From Methylococcaceae bacterium (lineage in GTDB: Bacteria > Pseudomonadota > Gammaproteobacteria > Methylococcales > Methylococcaceae), in contig VEPB01000594.1 of the NCBI GenBank assembly GCA_012026715.1, positions 1-17,041 on the forward strand: a stretch of DNA of 17,041 nucleotides, in the 5' to 3' direction. The notes under the pieces are model-generated. The model was not told the origin of the DNA, searched no databases, and was given only the letters and a program-made list of their open reading frames with translations. A program made the translations under genes and the position numbers. Of this stretch, positions 1 through 7,964 are shown piece after piece. Positions within the stretch are counted from its first letter, which is position 1. The number at the start of each line of letters is the position of its first letter.

Positions 1-592
1 CCCGGTCGCCCGCCTGCCGCACCAGTTCCGGTTCCGGGTCGTAGCCCTCCGGGGCGGCGATGCGCAGCTCGAAATCCAGCAGCTGGGCGGCGTGGATATA
101 GGTCTGGCACATGTTGTTGCCGTCGCCGATCCAGGCCACGGTCTTGCCGGCGATGTCGCCGCGGTGCTCGGTGTAGGTTTGCAGGTCGGCCAGCAACTGG
201 CAGGGGTGGAAGCGGTCGGTGAGGCCATTGATGACCGGTACCCGCGAATATTCGGCGAACAGTTCCACGGTGCGGTGCTCGAAGGTGCGCAGCATGATCA
301 CGTCCACCATGCGCGACAGCACCCGGGCGCTGTCTTCCACCGGTTCGCCCCGGCCCAGCTGGGTATCGCGCGGCGACAAAAAGATCGCGCTGCCGCCGAA
401 CTGGGCCATGCCGGCCTCGAAGGAGACCCGGGTGCGGGTGGACGATTTCTCGAACACCATGCCCAGGACCTTGTTCCTGAGAGGCTCGTAACCGGAGCGC
501 AGGGTCTTGAGCTCGCCGGCCCGCTGAATCAGCGCGCGAATCTCGTCGCCGCTGAGGTCGGTCAACTCGATGAAATGGCGGGGCGCGCTCAT
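1..592 (-). CDS. argF: Ornithine carbamoyltransferase, 3' end outside window
   Basis: Converts ornithine and carbamoyl phosphate to citrulline in cytoplasmic arginine biosynthesis. Read by hand on the minus strand, the frame opens with ATG at 592 (MSAPRHFIELTDLSGDE) and stays open to the window edge, giving 197 of about 300 expected residues. It carries the carbamoyl-phosphate-binding STRTR motif (residues 51-55), the HPCQ motif (129-132) and the DGNN motif (157-160) at the start of the ornithine-binding half. These are family hallmarks, so the call is firm even though the C-terminal HCLP region lies outside. The start codon overlaps the argD stop as ATGA, which indicates translational coupling within one arginine operon. 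Confidence 0.95.
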   Translation of the reverse strand, partial: MSAPRHFIELTDLSGDEIRALIQRAGELKTLRSGYEPLRNKVLGMVFEKSSTRTRVSFEAGMAQFGGSAIFLSPRDTQLGRGEPVEDSARVLSRMVDVIMLRTFEHRTVELFAEYSRVPVINGLTDRFHPCQLLADLQTYTEHRGDIAGKTVAWIGDGNNMCQTYIHAAQLLDFELRIAAPEGYDPEPELVRQAGDR

Positions 593-1785
593 GCCGCCTC
601 CGTCGCCTGCGCCGCTCTGGCGCCGCAGTAACCGGAGACGATGCCGGCCAACTGACTCACCAGCAAATCAGCTTCTTCGTTTTTCAGAATCAGGGGGGGC
701 AGCAGGCGGATGGTGCGTTCGGCGGTGACGTTGATCAGCAGGCCCTCATCCAGCGCCCGGTTGACCAGTTCGCCGCAGGCATGATCCAGCTCGACGCCGA
801 TCATCAGGCCCTGGTTGCGTATCTCGACGATGCCCGGGACCCCGGCCAGCTTCTGCTTGAGGCCCTCGGCGATGCGAGCGCCCAGCTCCGTGGCGCGGGC
901 GCACAGGCTCTGGTCGCGCACGACTTTCAATACGGTCAGGGCGGCGCGGCAGGCCAGCGGATTGCCGCCGAAGGTGGAGCCGTGCTTGCCGGCGGTGAGC
1001 TGGCCGGCCGCCACGCCGCGTGCCAGGCAGGCGCCGATGGGCACGCCGTTGCCCAGCGCCTTGGCCAGGGAACAGACATCCGGCAGGATGCCGGCCTGCT
1101 GATAGGCGAACAGGCTGCCGGTGCGGCCGATGCCGGTCTGCACCTCGTCCAGCATCAGCAGCCAGCCGCGCAGGTCGCACAGGGTACGCAATCGGGCCAG
1201 ATAGTCGGGGGCGGGAATCTTCACGCCGCCTTCGCCCTGGACCGGTTCCACCAGGATGGCGACGACGCTGGGATTGTCGATGCGTTCGACGGCGGCCACG
1301 TCGTTGTATGGCACTCGGATGAAGCCTGAGACCAGGGGCTCGAAGCCGTCCTGGACCTTGGGATTGCCGGTGGCGCTCAGGGTGGCCAGGGTGCGGCCGT
1401 GGAACGAACCTTCCATGACGATGACGGCGGGTTCGGCGATGCCTTTGGAATGGCCGTATTTGCGGGCCAGCTTGAGGGCGGCCTCGTTGGCTTCCGCGCC
1501 GGAATTGCAGAAAAACACGTTGTCCATGCCGGCGGCTTCGGCCAACTCGGTGGCCAGGCGCTCCTGCAGGTCGACCCGGTACAGATTGGAGCAGTGGACC
1601 AGCTTGCCGGCCTGGTCGGCCAGGGCGGCCTGGAGTTCCGGGTGGGCGTGGCCCAGTCCGCACACGGCGACGCCGGACACGGCGTCGAGATAGCGCTTGC
1701 CCTGCTGATCCCAGAGCCAGGGTCCCTGGCCCTTCTCAAAAACCACCGGCAGTCTTGCGTATGTTGGCATCACACGATTCGTCAT
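589..1785 (-). CDS. argD: Acetylornithine aminotransferase
   Basis: PLP-dependent class III aminotransferase of arginine biosynthesis that makes N-acetylornithine from N-acetylglutamate semialdehyde; members often also act as succinyldiaminopimelate aminotransferases. The product has 398 residues, normal for ArgD. Visible motifs are NSGAEANEAA (94-103, phosphate binding), LDEVQTGIGRTG (from 212, with Asp213 facing the PLP ring nitrogen), the PLP lysine in SLAKALGNG (Lys242) and GSTFGGNPL. I chose ATG 1785 (MTNRVMPTYARLP) because it follows an AAAGG ribosome site by a few bases and matches family N termini; the frame is open further to 1854, but that extension crosses a terminator-like hairpin. 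It is first in an operon with argF, which overlaps its stop codon. Confidence 0.96.
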   Translation of the reverse strand: MTNRVMPTYARLPVVFEKGQGPWLWDQQGKRYLDAVSGVAVCGLGHAHPELQAALADQAGKLVHCSNLYRVDLQERLATELAEAAGMDNVFFCNSGAEANEAALKLARKYGHSKGIAEPAVIVMEGSFHGRTLATLSATGNPKVQDGFEPLVSGFIRVPYNDVAAVERIDNPSVVAILVEPVQGEGGVKIPAPDYLARLRTLCDLRGWLLMLDEVQTGIGRTGSLFAYQQAGILPDVCSLAKALGNGVPIGACLARGVAAGQLTAGKHGSTFGGNPLACRAALTVLKVVRDQSLCARATELGARIAEGLKQKLAGVPGIVEIRNQGLMIGVELDHACGELVNRALDEGLLINVTAERTIRLLPPLILKNEEADLLVSQLAGIVSGYCGARAAQATEAA

Positions 1786-1798
1786 CAACCTTTCCCGA

Positions 1799-1827
1799 AA
1801 AAACAAAGGGCAGCCAAATGGCTGCCC
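1799..1827 (-). terminator. Terminator-like hairpin in the argD leader
   Basis: Read on the minus strand, GGGCAGCC, an ATTT loop and GGCTGCCC form a perfect 8-bp stem (1827-1808) followed directly by a T-rich run, TTTGTTTTTT. This has the form of an intrinsic terminator. No minus-strand gene lies immediately upstream that it could serve, and argD starts only 14 bases further on. It could attenuate argD-argF, or simply be a 5' hairpin, since the best -10 box (1843-1848) would place the transcript start only about ten bases before the stem. Confidence 0.5.
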
Positions 1828-1842
1828 GGACGCAGGGAGGCC

Positions 1843-1848
1843 ATTATA
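1843..1848 (-). promoter_or_regulatory. Candidate -10 box for argD-argF
   Basis: The minus strand reads a consensus TATAAT here, about 58 bases upstream of the argD start. No good -35 box sits at 16-18 bases; the nearest TTGA-like hexamer is about 20 bases away. The predicted transcript start near 1836 falls just before the leader hairpin. The promoter is divergent from that of the toxin-antitoxin operon. Confidence 0.4.
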
Positions 1849-1930
1849 GTGCACATGGGTGGCGAAAGATCAAGATGTCGTCGTCGGGTTGCGGGGAGGT
1901 GCTTCCAGGGTACACGTTGAGGTTTTCTTG

Positions 1931-1958
1931 TTGCGTTTGCAATCAGTGGCGCTAGAAT
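1931..1958 (+). promoter_or_regulatory. Candidate promoter of the Xre-RES operon
   Basis: TTGCGT at 1931-1936 and TAGAAT at 1953-1958 are separated by 16 bases and resemble sigma-70 -35 and -10 boxes (the -10 matches 5 of 6). The predicted transcript start lies about 33 bases before the antitoxin ATG. A palindrome follows immediately at 1963-1983. Confidence 0.45.
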
Positions 1959-1962
1959 TTTG

Positions 1963-1983
1963 CCAATGCACCCATGGTGCTGG
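1963..1983 (+). promoter_or_regulatory. Palindrome, candidate antitoxin operator
   Basis: GCACC (1968-1972) and GGTGC (1976-1980) flank a CAT centre, with outer CCA and TGG also complementary but offset by a bulge. It lies between the candidate -10 and the antitoxin start codon. Xre-type antitoxins usually repress their own operon at such palindromes, so this is a reasonable operator candidate; binding is inference. Confidence 0.35.
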
Positions 1984-1997
1984 TTGGAGACGAGATC

Positions 1998-2357
1998 ATG
2001 AATACCGCACTGAAAACCCAGCCCGATCCCGCCCAGGTGTTGGCGACCGCCTTTCTCAAGGCCGGCAAGGAGTTGGGGCTGAGTCAAGCGGCGTTGGAGC
2101 AGACCATCGACCGCAATCGCAGCTCCATCAGCCGTTATGGCATCGACCCGGAAACCAAGTCGGGCGAACTGGCGTTGCTGTTGATCCGGGTCTACCGCTC
2201 GCTGTTCGCCCTGGTGGGTGGCGAGGGCGATCACATGAAGCATTGGATGAAGACCGCCAATCGCCACATCGGCGGCATTCCCGCCCAACAAGTGCTGACC
2301 ATCCAGGGGCTGGTGAGCGTCGTCGAGTACCTGGACGCCATGCGCGGCAAGCTGTGA
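1998..2357 (+). CDS. Xre/MbcA/ParS-family antitoxin
   Basis: Antitoxin of a type II toxin-antitoxin pair that should bind and neutralise the RES toxin encoded directly downstream and repress its own operon. The 119-residue product has an Xre-like helix-turn-helix region (about residues 20-60, with LGLSQAALEQTIDRNRSSIS) and a C-terminal MbcA/ParS/Xre antitoxin domain (formerly DUF2384, about 61-119), where the pattern HWMKTANRHIGGIPAQQVL and GLVSVVEYLDAMRG is typical. ATG 1998 was chosen over the upstream ATG 1974 because GGAG stands eight bases before it. The TGA overlaps the toxin GTG, giving the usual antitoxin-first order with coupled translation. Confidence 0.9.
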   Translation: MNTALKTQPDPAQVLATAFLKAGKELGLSQAALEQTIDRNRSSISRYGIDPETKSGELALLLIRVYRSLFALVGGEGDHMKHWMKTANRHIGGIPAQQVLTIQGLVSVVEYLDAMRGKL

Positions 2358-3109
2358 CGGCCGATCTGTGGGCCGCCTGCGACGGACCCGCCACATTGCG
2401 GCCGCTGGCGGGAACCCTGATCCGGATCGTCGAAAGCCAGGTTCAGGTCGCTACCCATCGGCTGGTCTCGACTTTGGAAGAGCAGGCGCTCCTGGAAGAT
2501 CTGCTCGAATCCGTCAAACCGCCGTTCCCTGCCGCCGCCCAGGGGCTCCATTACCTGCTGGCGACGCCGTTTCGCTATCCGCCGCTGCGCCACGGTTCCC
2601 GCTTCGGCAGGCGGCACGAGCCCAGCCTGTTCTACGGGTCTTTAAGCCTCAGCACCGTATTGGCCGAGGCGGCCTATTACCGGCTGGTGTTCTGGCACGG
2701 CATGGCGGTTCCGCCGAAATCCGCGATCACCACCCAGCACACCGTGTTCAGTGTCGGCTATGGCGGCGACCGGGGTATCCGGTTGCAGCATCCGCCGTTT
2801 GAAACCTGGCAGGCGGCGCTGACCCATCCGGCCGACTATTCGGTCAGCCAGGCACTCGGCACCGCCATGCGGGAAGCCGGGGTGCAGGCCTTCGAGTTCG
2901 TTTCCGCACGCGATTCGGCAGGTGGTCTCAACGTGGCCCTGTTTGGCCCGGGAGCCTTGACCGGGCGGCGACCCGAGAGCAGCCAGAACTGGCTGGCGGA
3001 AACTTGGGGAGAGCAGGTGGGGTTCTACTGCCATGAGGAAGCACGGGTTCACCATTTCCAACTCGAGGCCTTCAAGGTCGACGGCCGCTTGCCGGTGCCG
3101 GCCGCGTAG
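2354..3109 (+). CDS. RES-domain toxin (NAD+-degrading)
   Basis: Toxin partner of the preceding Xre-type antitoxin. Characterised RES toxins such as MbcT and Res deplete cellular NAD+ by phosphorolysis or hydrolysis; this is known for the family and inferred here. The 251-residue product belongs to the longer RES subgroup: an N-terminal segment of about 70 residues, then RYPPLRHGSRFG (from 74) supplying conserved arginines, a glutamate in LAEAAYYR (Glu105) and a serine in FVSARD (Ser184) near NVALF, which together fit the Arg-Glu-Ser signature. The GTG start at 2354 overlaps the antitoxin stop as GTGA; no strong ribosome site is visible, so coupling is likely. The frame is intact, so the toxin may be active. 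Confidence 0.88.
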   Translation: MTADLWAACDGPATLRPLAGTLIRIVESQVQVATHRLVSTLEEQALLEDLLESVKPPFPAAAQGLHYLLATPFRYPPLRHGSRFGRRHEPSLFYGSLSLSTVLAEAAYYRLVFWHGMAVPPKSAITTQHTVFSVGYGGDRGIRLQHPPFETWQAALTHPADYSVSQALGTAMREAGVQAFEFVSARDSAGGLNVALFGPGALTGRRPESSQNWLAETWGEQVGFYCHEEARVHHFQLEAFKVDGRLPVPAA

Positions 3110-3136
3110 CCGGCCGGATTGGGCGGCGCCGTGCGC

Positions 3137-3412
3137 TCAGCCTTGCCGGTAGCCGTACAGCCAGCGCGCCATGGTCCGGCCGCGATTGCGGGCCGAGTGG
3201 ACCGCGCCGGCCGGAATGAACAGCTCGGCGCCAGGTTGCGGCTGGATCACGGTGCCGGCGATTTCGAATTCCATGGTGCCCTCCAGAACGATCACCAATT
3301 CGTCCTGGTCATGGACGAAATCCTCCCAGCAGCGTCCCGGCGGGTCGACCCACAGGTCGCAACTGAAACCGCGCCCGCGCCAATTCTTGCCGATCGCATC
3401 GACCTCGATCAT
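3137..3412 (-). CDS. Small single-domain cupin protein
   Basis: A 91-residue cupin, a small beta-barrel that usually binds a metal; substrate unknown. The first cupin motif is reduced: HDQDELVIVLEG keeps His34 and Glu38, while the usual HxH pair is not obvious. The second motif is complete, GAELFIPAGAVHSARN (Gly61, Pro67, Gly69, His72, Asn76). The start at 3412 (MIEVDAIGKNW) follows GGAGG by a few bases, far better than the open extension to 3643, which is low-complexity arginine-rich and overlaps the divergent gene. It converges with the RES toxin gene, 27 bases apart, and is transcribed away from the Cys-rich gene at 3595. Nothing nearby suggests a pathway. Confidence 0.85.
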   Translation of the reverse strand: MIEVDAIGKNWRGRGFSCDLWVDPPGRCWEDFVHDQDELVIVLEGTMEFEIAGTVIQPQPGAELFIPAGAVHSARNRGRTMARWLYGYRQG

Positions 3413-3594
3413 CGCCACCTCCGGGAATGCGGGTCCGCAGCCTGCGCCGCCGTCCCATCTTGTCACGGACCGGCGCAACAGAAAAGCGGAGGCCCGGGAG
3501 TTCCGACGGAGATCCGGTCCGGGTCGAAGTTGTCTTGCCAGGCGGAGCACGGATCGGGGTGGATCCGGTCGAATCCCAATGTGGAGATCAAGCG

Positions 3595-4383
3595 GTGGCC
3601 AACTGCGTTTATTGCGGCTCTCTCCTGACCCGGCACCAGGCATTCGCCGGAACCACCTGCGATCACTGGCGCTGCCGGGAAAAGCGCCTGAACTCCCAAC
3701 TGGTCGCCCACCGGACCGAGGCTGCCCGGGTTCTTGCGGTGACCCGGCCCGAACGTTTTCCCATTGCGGTCGTGCCTCACGGCTTGCAGGAGTTGGTGCC
3801 GCTGGCGGCGGGAAGTCGCCTGATGCTGGCCGGGTTTCTCCACGGCCTGCTGGACGCGGTGGCCGAAGAGGCCGATCCAGAGCCGTCCGCGGCGGTCCAG
3901 GATCCGGGCGACAGCCCGGCCCTTGCGGCGCACCTGGGCCGGGTCTGTGCGGTGTGCCGCGGCTATTGCTGCCATCACGGCGCGGCCCACAACGCTTTCC
4001 TCGATCGGAAGACGCTGTTGCGTTTTCAGGCGGCTCGGCCGGATCTCCCTATGGACGGGGTGATCGCGGTTTACCTGGATTTGCTGCCGGATCGTCATTG
4101 CCGGGATGCCTGCCTCTACCAGGGGGCGCAAGGTTGCGTCCTGCCCCGCGGGATGCGGGCCGACATCTGCAACGGCTACGAATGCGGCGGGCTGAAGGCG
4201 GCGCGCGCCAGCTTTGATCCAGCTAGCGGCGGCTACGCATACGTCGCCGTGCGGCACGATCACCGCATCCAGCGCTCGGCGTTCGTGGAAGATCAGGTCA
4301 TCCGGCCTTATCCGGTCGACGATCCGACTCAGGGGCCGGCAGAGGGCAGCCGATCTGCCCATGACGATTCGCCGGATGGCTAA
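3595..4383 (+). CDS. Cys-rich protein, YkgJ-like C-terminal region
   Basis: Function unknown. The 262-residue product has 13 cysteines in three groups: an N-terminal zinc-ribbon-like CxxC plus CDHWRC (Cys4, 7, 22, 27); CAVCRGYCC (Cys118, 121, 125, 126); and CRDAC, GC, ICNGYEC (Cys169, 173, 181, 192, 197). The last two groups resemble the YkgJ/FliB-like metal-binding family (often called putative zinc- or iron-chelating domain). A middle segment (about 55-105) is poor in cysteine. I chose GTG 3595 because GGAG lies eight bases upstream and coding character begins there; the frame is open from 3427 but that part looks noncoding. Its stop overlaps the end of the convergent permease gene by four bases. 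No signal peptide is evident, so a cytoplasmic metal protein is likely. Confidence 0.75.
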   Translation: MANCVYCGSLLTRHQAFAGTTCDHWRCREKRLNSQLVAHRTEAARVLAVTRPERFPIAVVPHGLQELVPLAAGSRLMLAGFLHGLLDAVAEEADPEPSAAVQDPGDSPALAAHLGRVCAVCRGYCCHHGAAHNAFLDRKTLLRFQAARPDLPMDGVIAVYLDLLPDRHCRDACLYQGAQGCVLPRGMRADICNGYECGGLKAARASFDPASGGYAYVAVRHDHRIQRSAFVEDQVIRPYPVDDPTQGPAEGSRSAHDDSPDG

Positions 4384-6875
4384 ACCTCCCGCAGTGCCGC
4401 CATGGGATTCACCCGCAACAGGCGCCGGCTGTGGAGGTAGCCCGCCAGGCCGCCCAGCAGGGCGCCGCCGCCGGGGGCCACCAGCCACAGCCGTCCGTGC
4501 AGGGTCGGCTCCAGTTCGAAGACGCGCTCGAACAGCACCCACAGCACCGCCTCCGTGCTCATCACCGCCAGGGTTCCCGCCAGCAGCCCCAGCCCCAGGA
4601 ATTCCGCGGCCAGTCCCAGCTTCAGCAGAGACGACGGGGCCCCCAGGCTGCGCAACAAGGCTTGTTCCCGCAAACGCTGATCCAACGTGGCACGGACGCT
4701 GGCGAACAGCACGGCAAAGCCGGCGGCGAGGGCAAAGGCCAGCACGGTTTCAATCGCCAGGCTGACTTCGCCGCCGATGCCCTGCAGCTGGCGTACCAGG
4801 GCATCCACTTCCAGCAGGGTGACCGCCGGGAAACTCCGGATCAGCTCCGCCAGGGCGGTCTTCTGGTCTGCGCGGACGTGGATGCTGCCCAGATAGCTCT
4901 GGGGCAATCCGTCCAAGTCGCCGGGCCGGAAGATCACATAAAAGTTGGGTGTCAGGGTGGCCCAGCGGAGTTTCCGGAGACTCGCCACGGTGGCTTCCAG
5001 GGGGTGGCCGCCGATGTTGAAGCGGAGCCGGTCGCCGAGCTTGATGTGAAGGCTTTGCGCCAGTTTTTCCTCCACCGATACGGCGGCACCGTTTTCCGGG
5101 GAAGGCCACCACTCTCCTTCGGTCACCCGGTTTTCCGGCGGCAGTTCGGCGCTGTAGGTGAGGTTGAGGTCGCGGTTGACGGCTGCTTCCCCCTGGCTTT
5201 CCTTTTCGGCGACGCTGTGCGCGGCGATGCCGTTGATTTCGGTGAGACGGCCCCGCGCGATGGGGTAGAAATGGCTGGCGGCGATCCGGTGGCGGTCGAG
5301 GAAGTCCCGGAACGACGTCCGATCGGACTCCTGCAGATTCATCGCGAAGTAGTTGGGAGCGCCGGCCGGCAGCTGGCGCTTCCAATCCTCCAGCAACTCG
5401 CCGTGGACCAGATAGCCCAGCAGCATGGCGGCCAGGGTCAGCCCGAAGCTCAGAATCTGGCCTACCGAGCGGGCCGGCTGGCCGGTGAGATTGCGTGCCC
5501 CCAACCGCCAGCCCAGGCCGTGGCGCGGCACCAGGCGGGCCAGCAGAGACAGCAGTCCGTAGCTGGCGATTGCCCCCGCCGCCATCACCGCCGCGCCCAG
5601 CCCCAAGACCCAGGCGGTGAGGTGCGGATCGCGGGTGAGCCACAGGGTCAGGCCCGCGATACTCAGGGCGGAGGCCCCGTAGGTAAGGCGGGCGTTGATG
5701 GGGGTGCCGGGCAGATCGCGCCGCAACACCCGCAAGGGCGGCAGGTGCTTGACGCTGAACAGGGCGGAGAGCGCGAATCCCAGCAACAGCAGCGATCCCA
5801 GCGCCAGTCCGAAGAAGCCTGCTGTCCAGTGGGGCGGCGCCAGTTCCCGCGGCAACAGAGGCTGCAACAGGGTCGCGATGGCGTAGTGGGCGGCGAATCC
5901 CAGGGCCAGTCCAATGGTGCTGCCCAACAGCCCGATGACCAGATATTCCAGAAAATGGATGAGCAAGACCTGGCCCTGGCTGCAGCCCAGGCACTTTAGC
6001 AGGGCGGTCAGGTCATAGTGGCGGGCGGTGTAGCGGCGCGCGCCAATGGCGATGGCGGTACCCGCGATCACCACGATCAGCAGGCTGCTGAGATTCAGAT
6101 AACGCTCCGCCCGGCTGAGGGCATTGCCCAGTTCCGGCCGGTCCTCGTGCAGATCCACCAGGCGTTGGCCGGGATGCAGTTCGGGCTTTAGTTTGGCCTT
6201 TAAGGCCCGGAGGGCGTCCTCCGGACCCGCGAACAAGGCGTAGTAGTGGACGTGGCTGCCGGGCTGCACGGTCTTGGTGGCCGGCAGGGCGGCCTGATTC
6301 ATCAGCACTCGGGGCGCCAGGCTGAACAGGTCGCCGCGCCGGTCGGGCTCCTGCAGCAGCAAGTGGGACACTTTCAGCGGCAGTTCGCCGACGGTGAGCG
6401 TGCCGCCGAGGGAAACGCCCAGGCTCTGGAGAACCCGGCGGTCGACCCAGATTTCACCGGACGGGGGGCCCGCGGCGACCGGTACGCCGGCGGCTTGATC
6501 GGGCTGGTCGGCCACCAGCAGTTGCCCACGCAGGGGATAGCCGGCAGCGGCCGCCTTGATCCCGCACAGCAGCAGCTGGTCGCCTTCCACCAGCACGGTG
6601 GCGAATTCGGCGGTCGAGCTGTGGGCCAGACCCAGTTCCCGGGCTTCCCGCGGCCAGGTTTCCGGCACGGGTTCATGACTGGATATGGCCATATCGGCCG
6701 CCATGAATTCGGCCGCCTGAGCCTGCAGGGTGCGGGTCAGCCGGTGTCCCAGCAACGAGACGGAGCTGACGCCGGCGACAGCGATGATCACGGCTGCCAG
6801 CAACAGCGCCAGTTCGCCGCTGCGGGCATCGCGCCAGACCAGGCGCAGGGCGAGTTTCAGGGGCTGCGGGAACAT
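4380..6875 (-). CDS. FtsX/YbbP-type ABC transporter permease
   Basis: An 831-residue inner-membrane protein of the MacB/FtsX permease family, long two-repeat subtype like E. coli YbbP. One hydrophobic segment (about 22-44) follows a short cytoplasmic N terminus; then comes a large periplasmic domain (about 45-255), several membrane segments (starting LNLSSLLIVVIAGTAIAIGA), a second periplasmic domain (about 500-700) and a final group of three segments (LAIETVLAFALAAGFAVLF onwards). The cytoplasmic ALLKCLGCSQ and ALLRSLGAPS repeats match the coupling-helix signature of both halves. Family members work with an ABC ATPase (YbbA/LolD-like) as mechanotransmitters or exporters. No such ATPase is adjacent, which is unusual for this subtype. 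ATG 6875 gives a proper N terminus but only a weak ribosome site. Confidence 0.9.
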   Translation of the reverse strand: MFPQPLKLALRLVWRDARSGELALLLAAVIIAVAGVSSVSLLGHRLTRTLQAQAAEFMAADMAISSHEPVPETWPREARELGLAHSSTAEFATVLVEGDQLLLCGIKAAAAGYPLRGQLLVADQPDQAAGVPVAAGPPSGEIWVDRRVLQSLGVSLGGTLTVGELPLKVSHLLLQEPDRRGDLFSLAPRVLMNQAALPATKTVQPGSHVHYYALFAGPEDALRALKAKLKPELHPGQRLVDLHEDRPELGNALSRAERYLNLSSLLIVVIAGTAIAIGARRYTARHYDLTALLKCLGCSQGQVLLIHFLEYLVIGLLGSTIGLALGFAAHYAIATLLQPLLPRELAPPHWTAGFFGLALGSLLLLGFALSALFSVKHLPPLRVLRRDLPGTPINARLTYGASALSIAGLTLWLTRDPHLTAWVLGLGAAVMAAGAIASYGLLSLLARLVPRHGLGWRLGARNLTGQPARSVGQILSFGLTLAAMLLGYLVHGELLEDWKRQLPAGAPNYFAMNLQESDRTSFRDFLDRHRIAASHFYPIARGRLTEINGIAAHSVAEKESQGEAAVNRDLNLTYSAELPPENRVTEGEWWPSPENGAAVSVEEKLAQSLHIKLGDRLRFNIGGHPLEATVASLRKLRWATLTPNFYVIFRPGDLDGLPQSYLGSIHVRADQKTALAELIRSFPAVTLLEVDALVRQLQGIGGEVSLAIETVLAFALAAGFAVLFASVRATLDQRLREQALLRSLGAPSSLLKLGLAAEFLGLGLLAGTLAVMSTEAVLWVLFERVFELEPTLHGRLWLVAPGGGALLGGLAGYLHSRRLLRVNPMAALREV

Positions 6876-7106
6876 GGCGCGGCGGTTCTGGCGATGAGAA
6901 GAGGGCGTCGGATCCGGGAGATGTGCAATGGCATGGGCGATGTAGGGTAATGTATCATTTCAGCGACACTCGGGTTGGCGTGAACGTCGCGTCCCCGGGT
7001 GCTGGAACGCAGGATGCCGCCACGACGGATTGCCAATAGCGGCTGCGATGGAAACGACAAACGATTTGAAGCTGGCTCGGCCGGGCCGCGAGGAGGTTGA
7101 CAGACC

Positions 7107-7946
7107 TTGAGAACGCCGGAGCAACTGATCGCACAGACCACAGAATTGGTGACTTTGCCGGAAATTTATTGGCAGCTTCGCGGCCTGATGGAAAGTCCCG
7201 ATGTGACCGTGTCCGAATTCGCCGGGGTGATCCGGCTTGATCCCGGGCTTTCGGCCAAACTGCTGCAGATCAGCAACAGCGCGTTTTACGGTCTCAGCCG
7301 CCAGGTCGAGACCATCAATTACGCCGTCAACATCCTGGGCACCAGCCTGATCCACGACCTCGTGCTGGCCACCTCCGTAACCCGCTGTTTTGCGGGTATT
7401 TCCAGTGAAATCGAAAATCTGGGCAAGTTTTGGCGGCGCAGCGTCTATTGCGGGCTGGCGGCGCGCGCCCTGGCGGAGCGGGCGCAGTTGCTGGATGGCG
7501 AGAGGGTATTCACCGCGGGCATGCTGCACGACGTCGGCCATCTGGTGCTGTGCCTGCGGGAGCCGGAACCGTTGCGGCTGGCCTTGGCCATGTCCACCAC
7601 CCAGCGCCGGCCGCTGGACGAGGTGCAGCGGGACAGTTGGGGATACGATGCCGGCATGGTCGGGAAACGGCTGATGGCCGCCTGGCGGCTGCCAGTGAGT
7701 CTGCAGGAAGCCGCCGGCTACCATCGCCGGCCGGGTCAAGCCCTGGAGTTCCGGCTGGAGACCGCCGTGGTCCACGTGGCCTGGCGGCTCGCCATGCAGA
7801 TGGAAAAGGGAGATGACTTTGAGGCCTTTGCGCCGTTTGACCCGGCGGTGGCCGAAGTCCTGATGTACGGAGAGCCGGATTTGCAGGCGGCCCGCGCCGC
7901 GGCCGCGGAACTGTTGCCGGATACGCTCGCTCTGTTCGTGCGTTGA
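7107..7946 (+). CDS. HDOD-domain signalling protein
   Basis: A 279-residue protein made almost entirely of one HDOD domain, a degenerate relative of HD phosphohydrolases found in bacterial signalling proteins; proven catalytic activity is rare in the family. The typical run FAGVIRLDPGLSAKLLQISNSAFYG (split here as residues 38-62) is present, followed by FWRRSVYCGLAARALA and AGMLHDVGHLVL with an HD pair at His141-Asp142. No receiver, GGDEF or EAL domain is attached, so a partner must provide input. The start is TTG at 7107, ten bases after AGGAGG, with an in-frame stop just upstream at 7098, so no longer form is possible. It diverges from the permease gene and ends 18 bases before the convergent methyltransferase gene. 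Confidence 0.9.
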   Translation: MRTPEQLIAQTTELVTLPEIYWQLRGLMESPDVTVSEFAGVIRLDPGLSAKLLQISNSAFYGLSRQVETINYAVNILGTSLIHDLVLATSVTRCFAGISSEIENLGKFWRRSVYCGLAARALAERAQLLDGERVFTAGMLHDVGHLVLCLREPEPLRLALAMSTTQRRPLDEVQRDSWGYDAGMVGKRLMAAWRLPVSLQEAAGYHRRPGQALEFRLETAVVHVAWRLAMQMEKGDDFEAFAPFDPAVAEVLMYGEPDLQAARAAAAELLPDTLALFVR

Positions 7947-7964
7947 GCGCCGGTTCGACATGTG

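Noticed and set aside
1859..2353. Long N-terminal extension of the RES toxin frame
   Set aside because: It would overlap the antitoxin gene in another frame; the GTG at 2354 with GTGA overlap gives a normal toxin length.
3097..3114. GCCGGC inverted pair at the end of the RES toxin gene
   Set aside because: Short, very common in this composition, and no T-run follows on either strand, so I do not call a terminator.
3413..3643. N-terminal extension of the cupin protein
   Set aside because: The stretch is Arg/Pro-rich with no cupin character and overlaps the divergent Cys-rich gene; a strong GGAGG site marks the inner start at 3412.
4431..5999. 522-codon open frame on the plus strand opposite the permease gene
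   Set aside because: Gln/Gly-rich antisense product without domains, fully overlapping a clear membrane protein gene.
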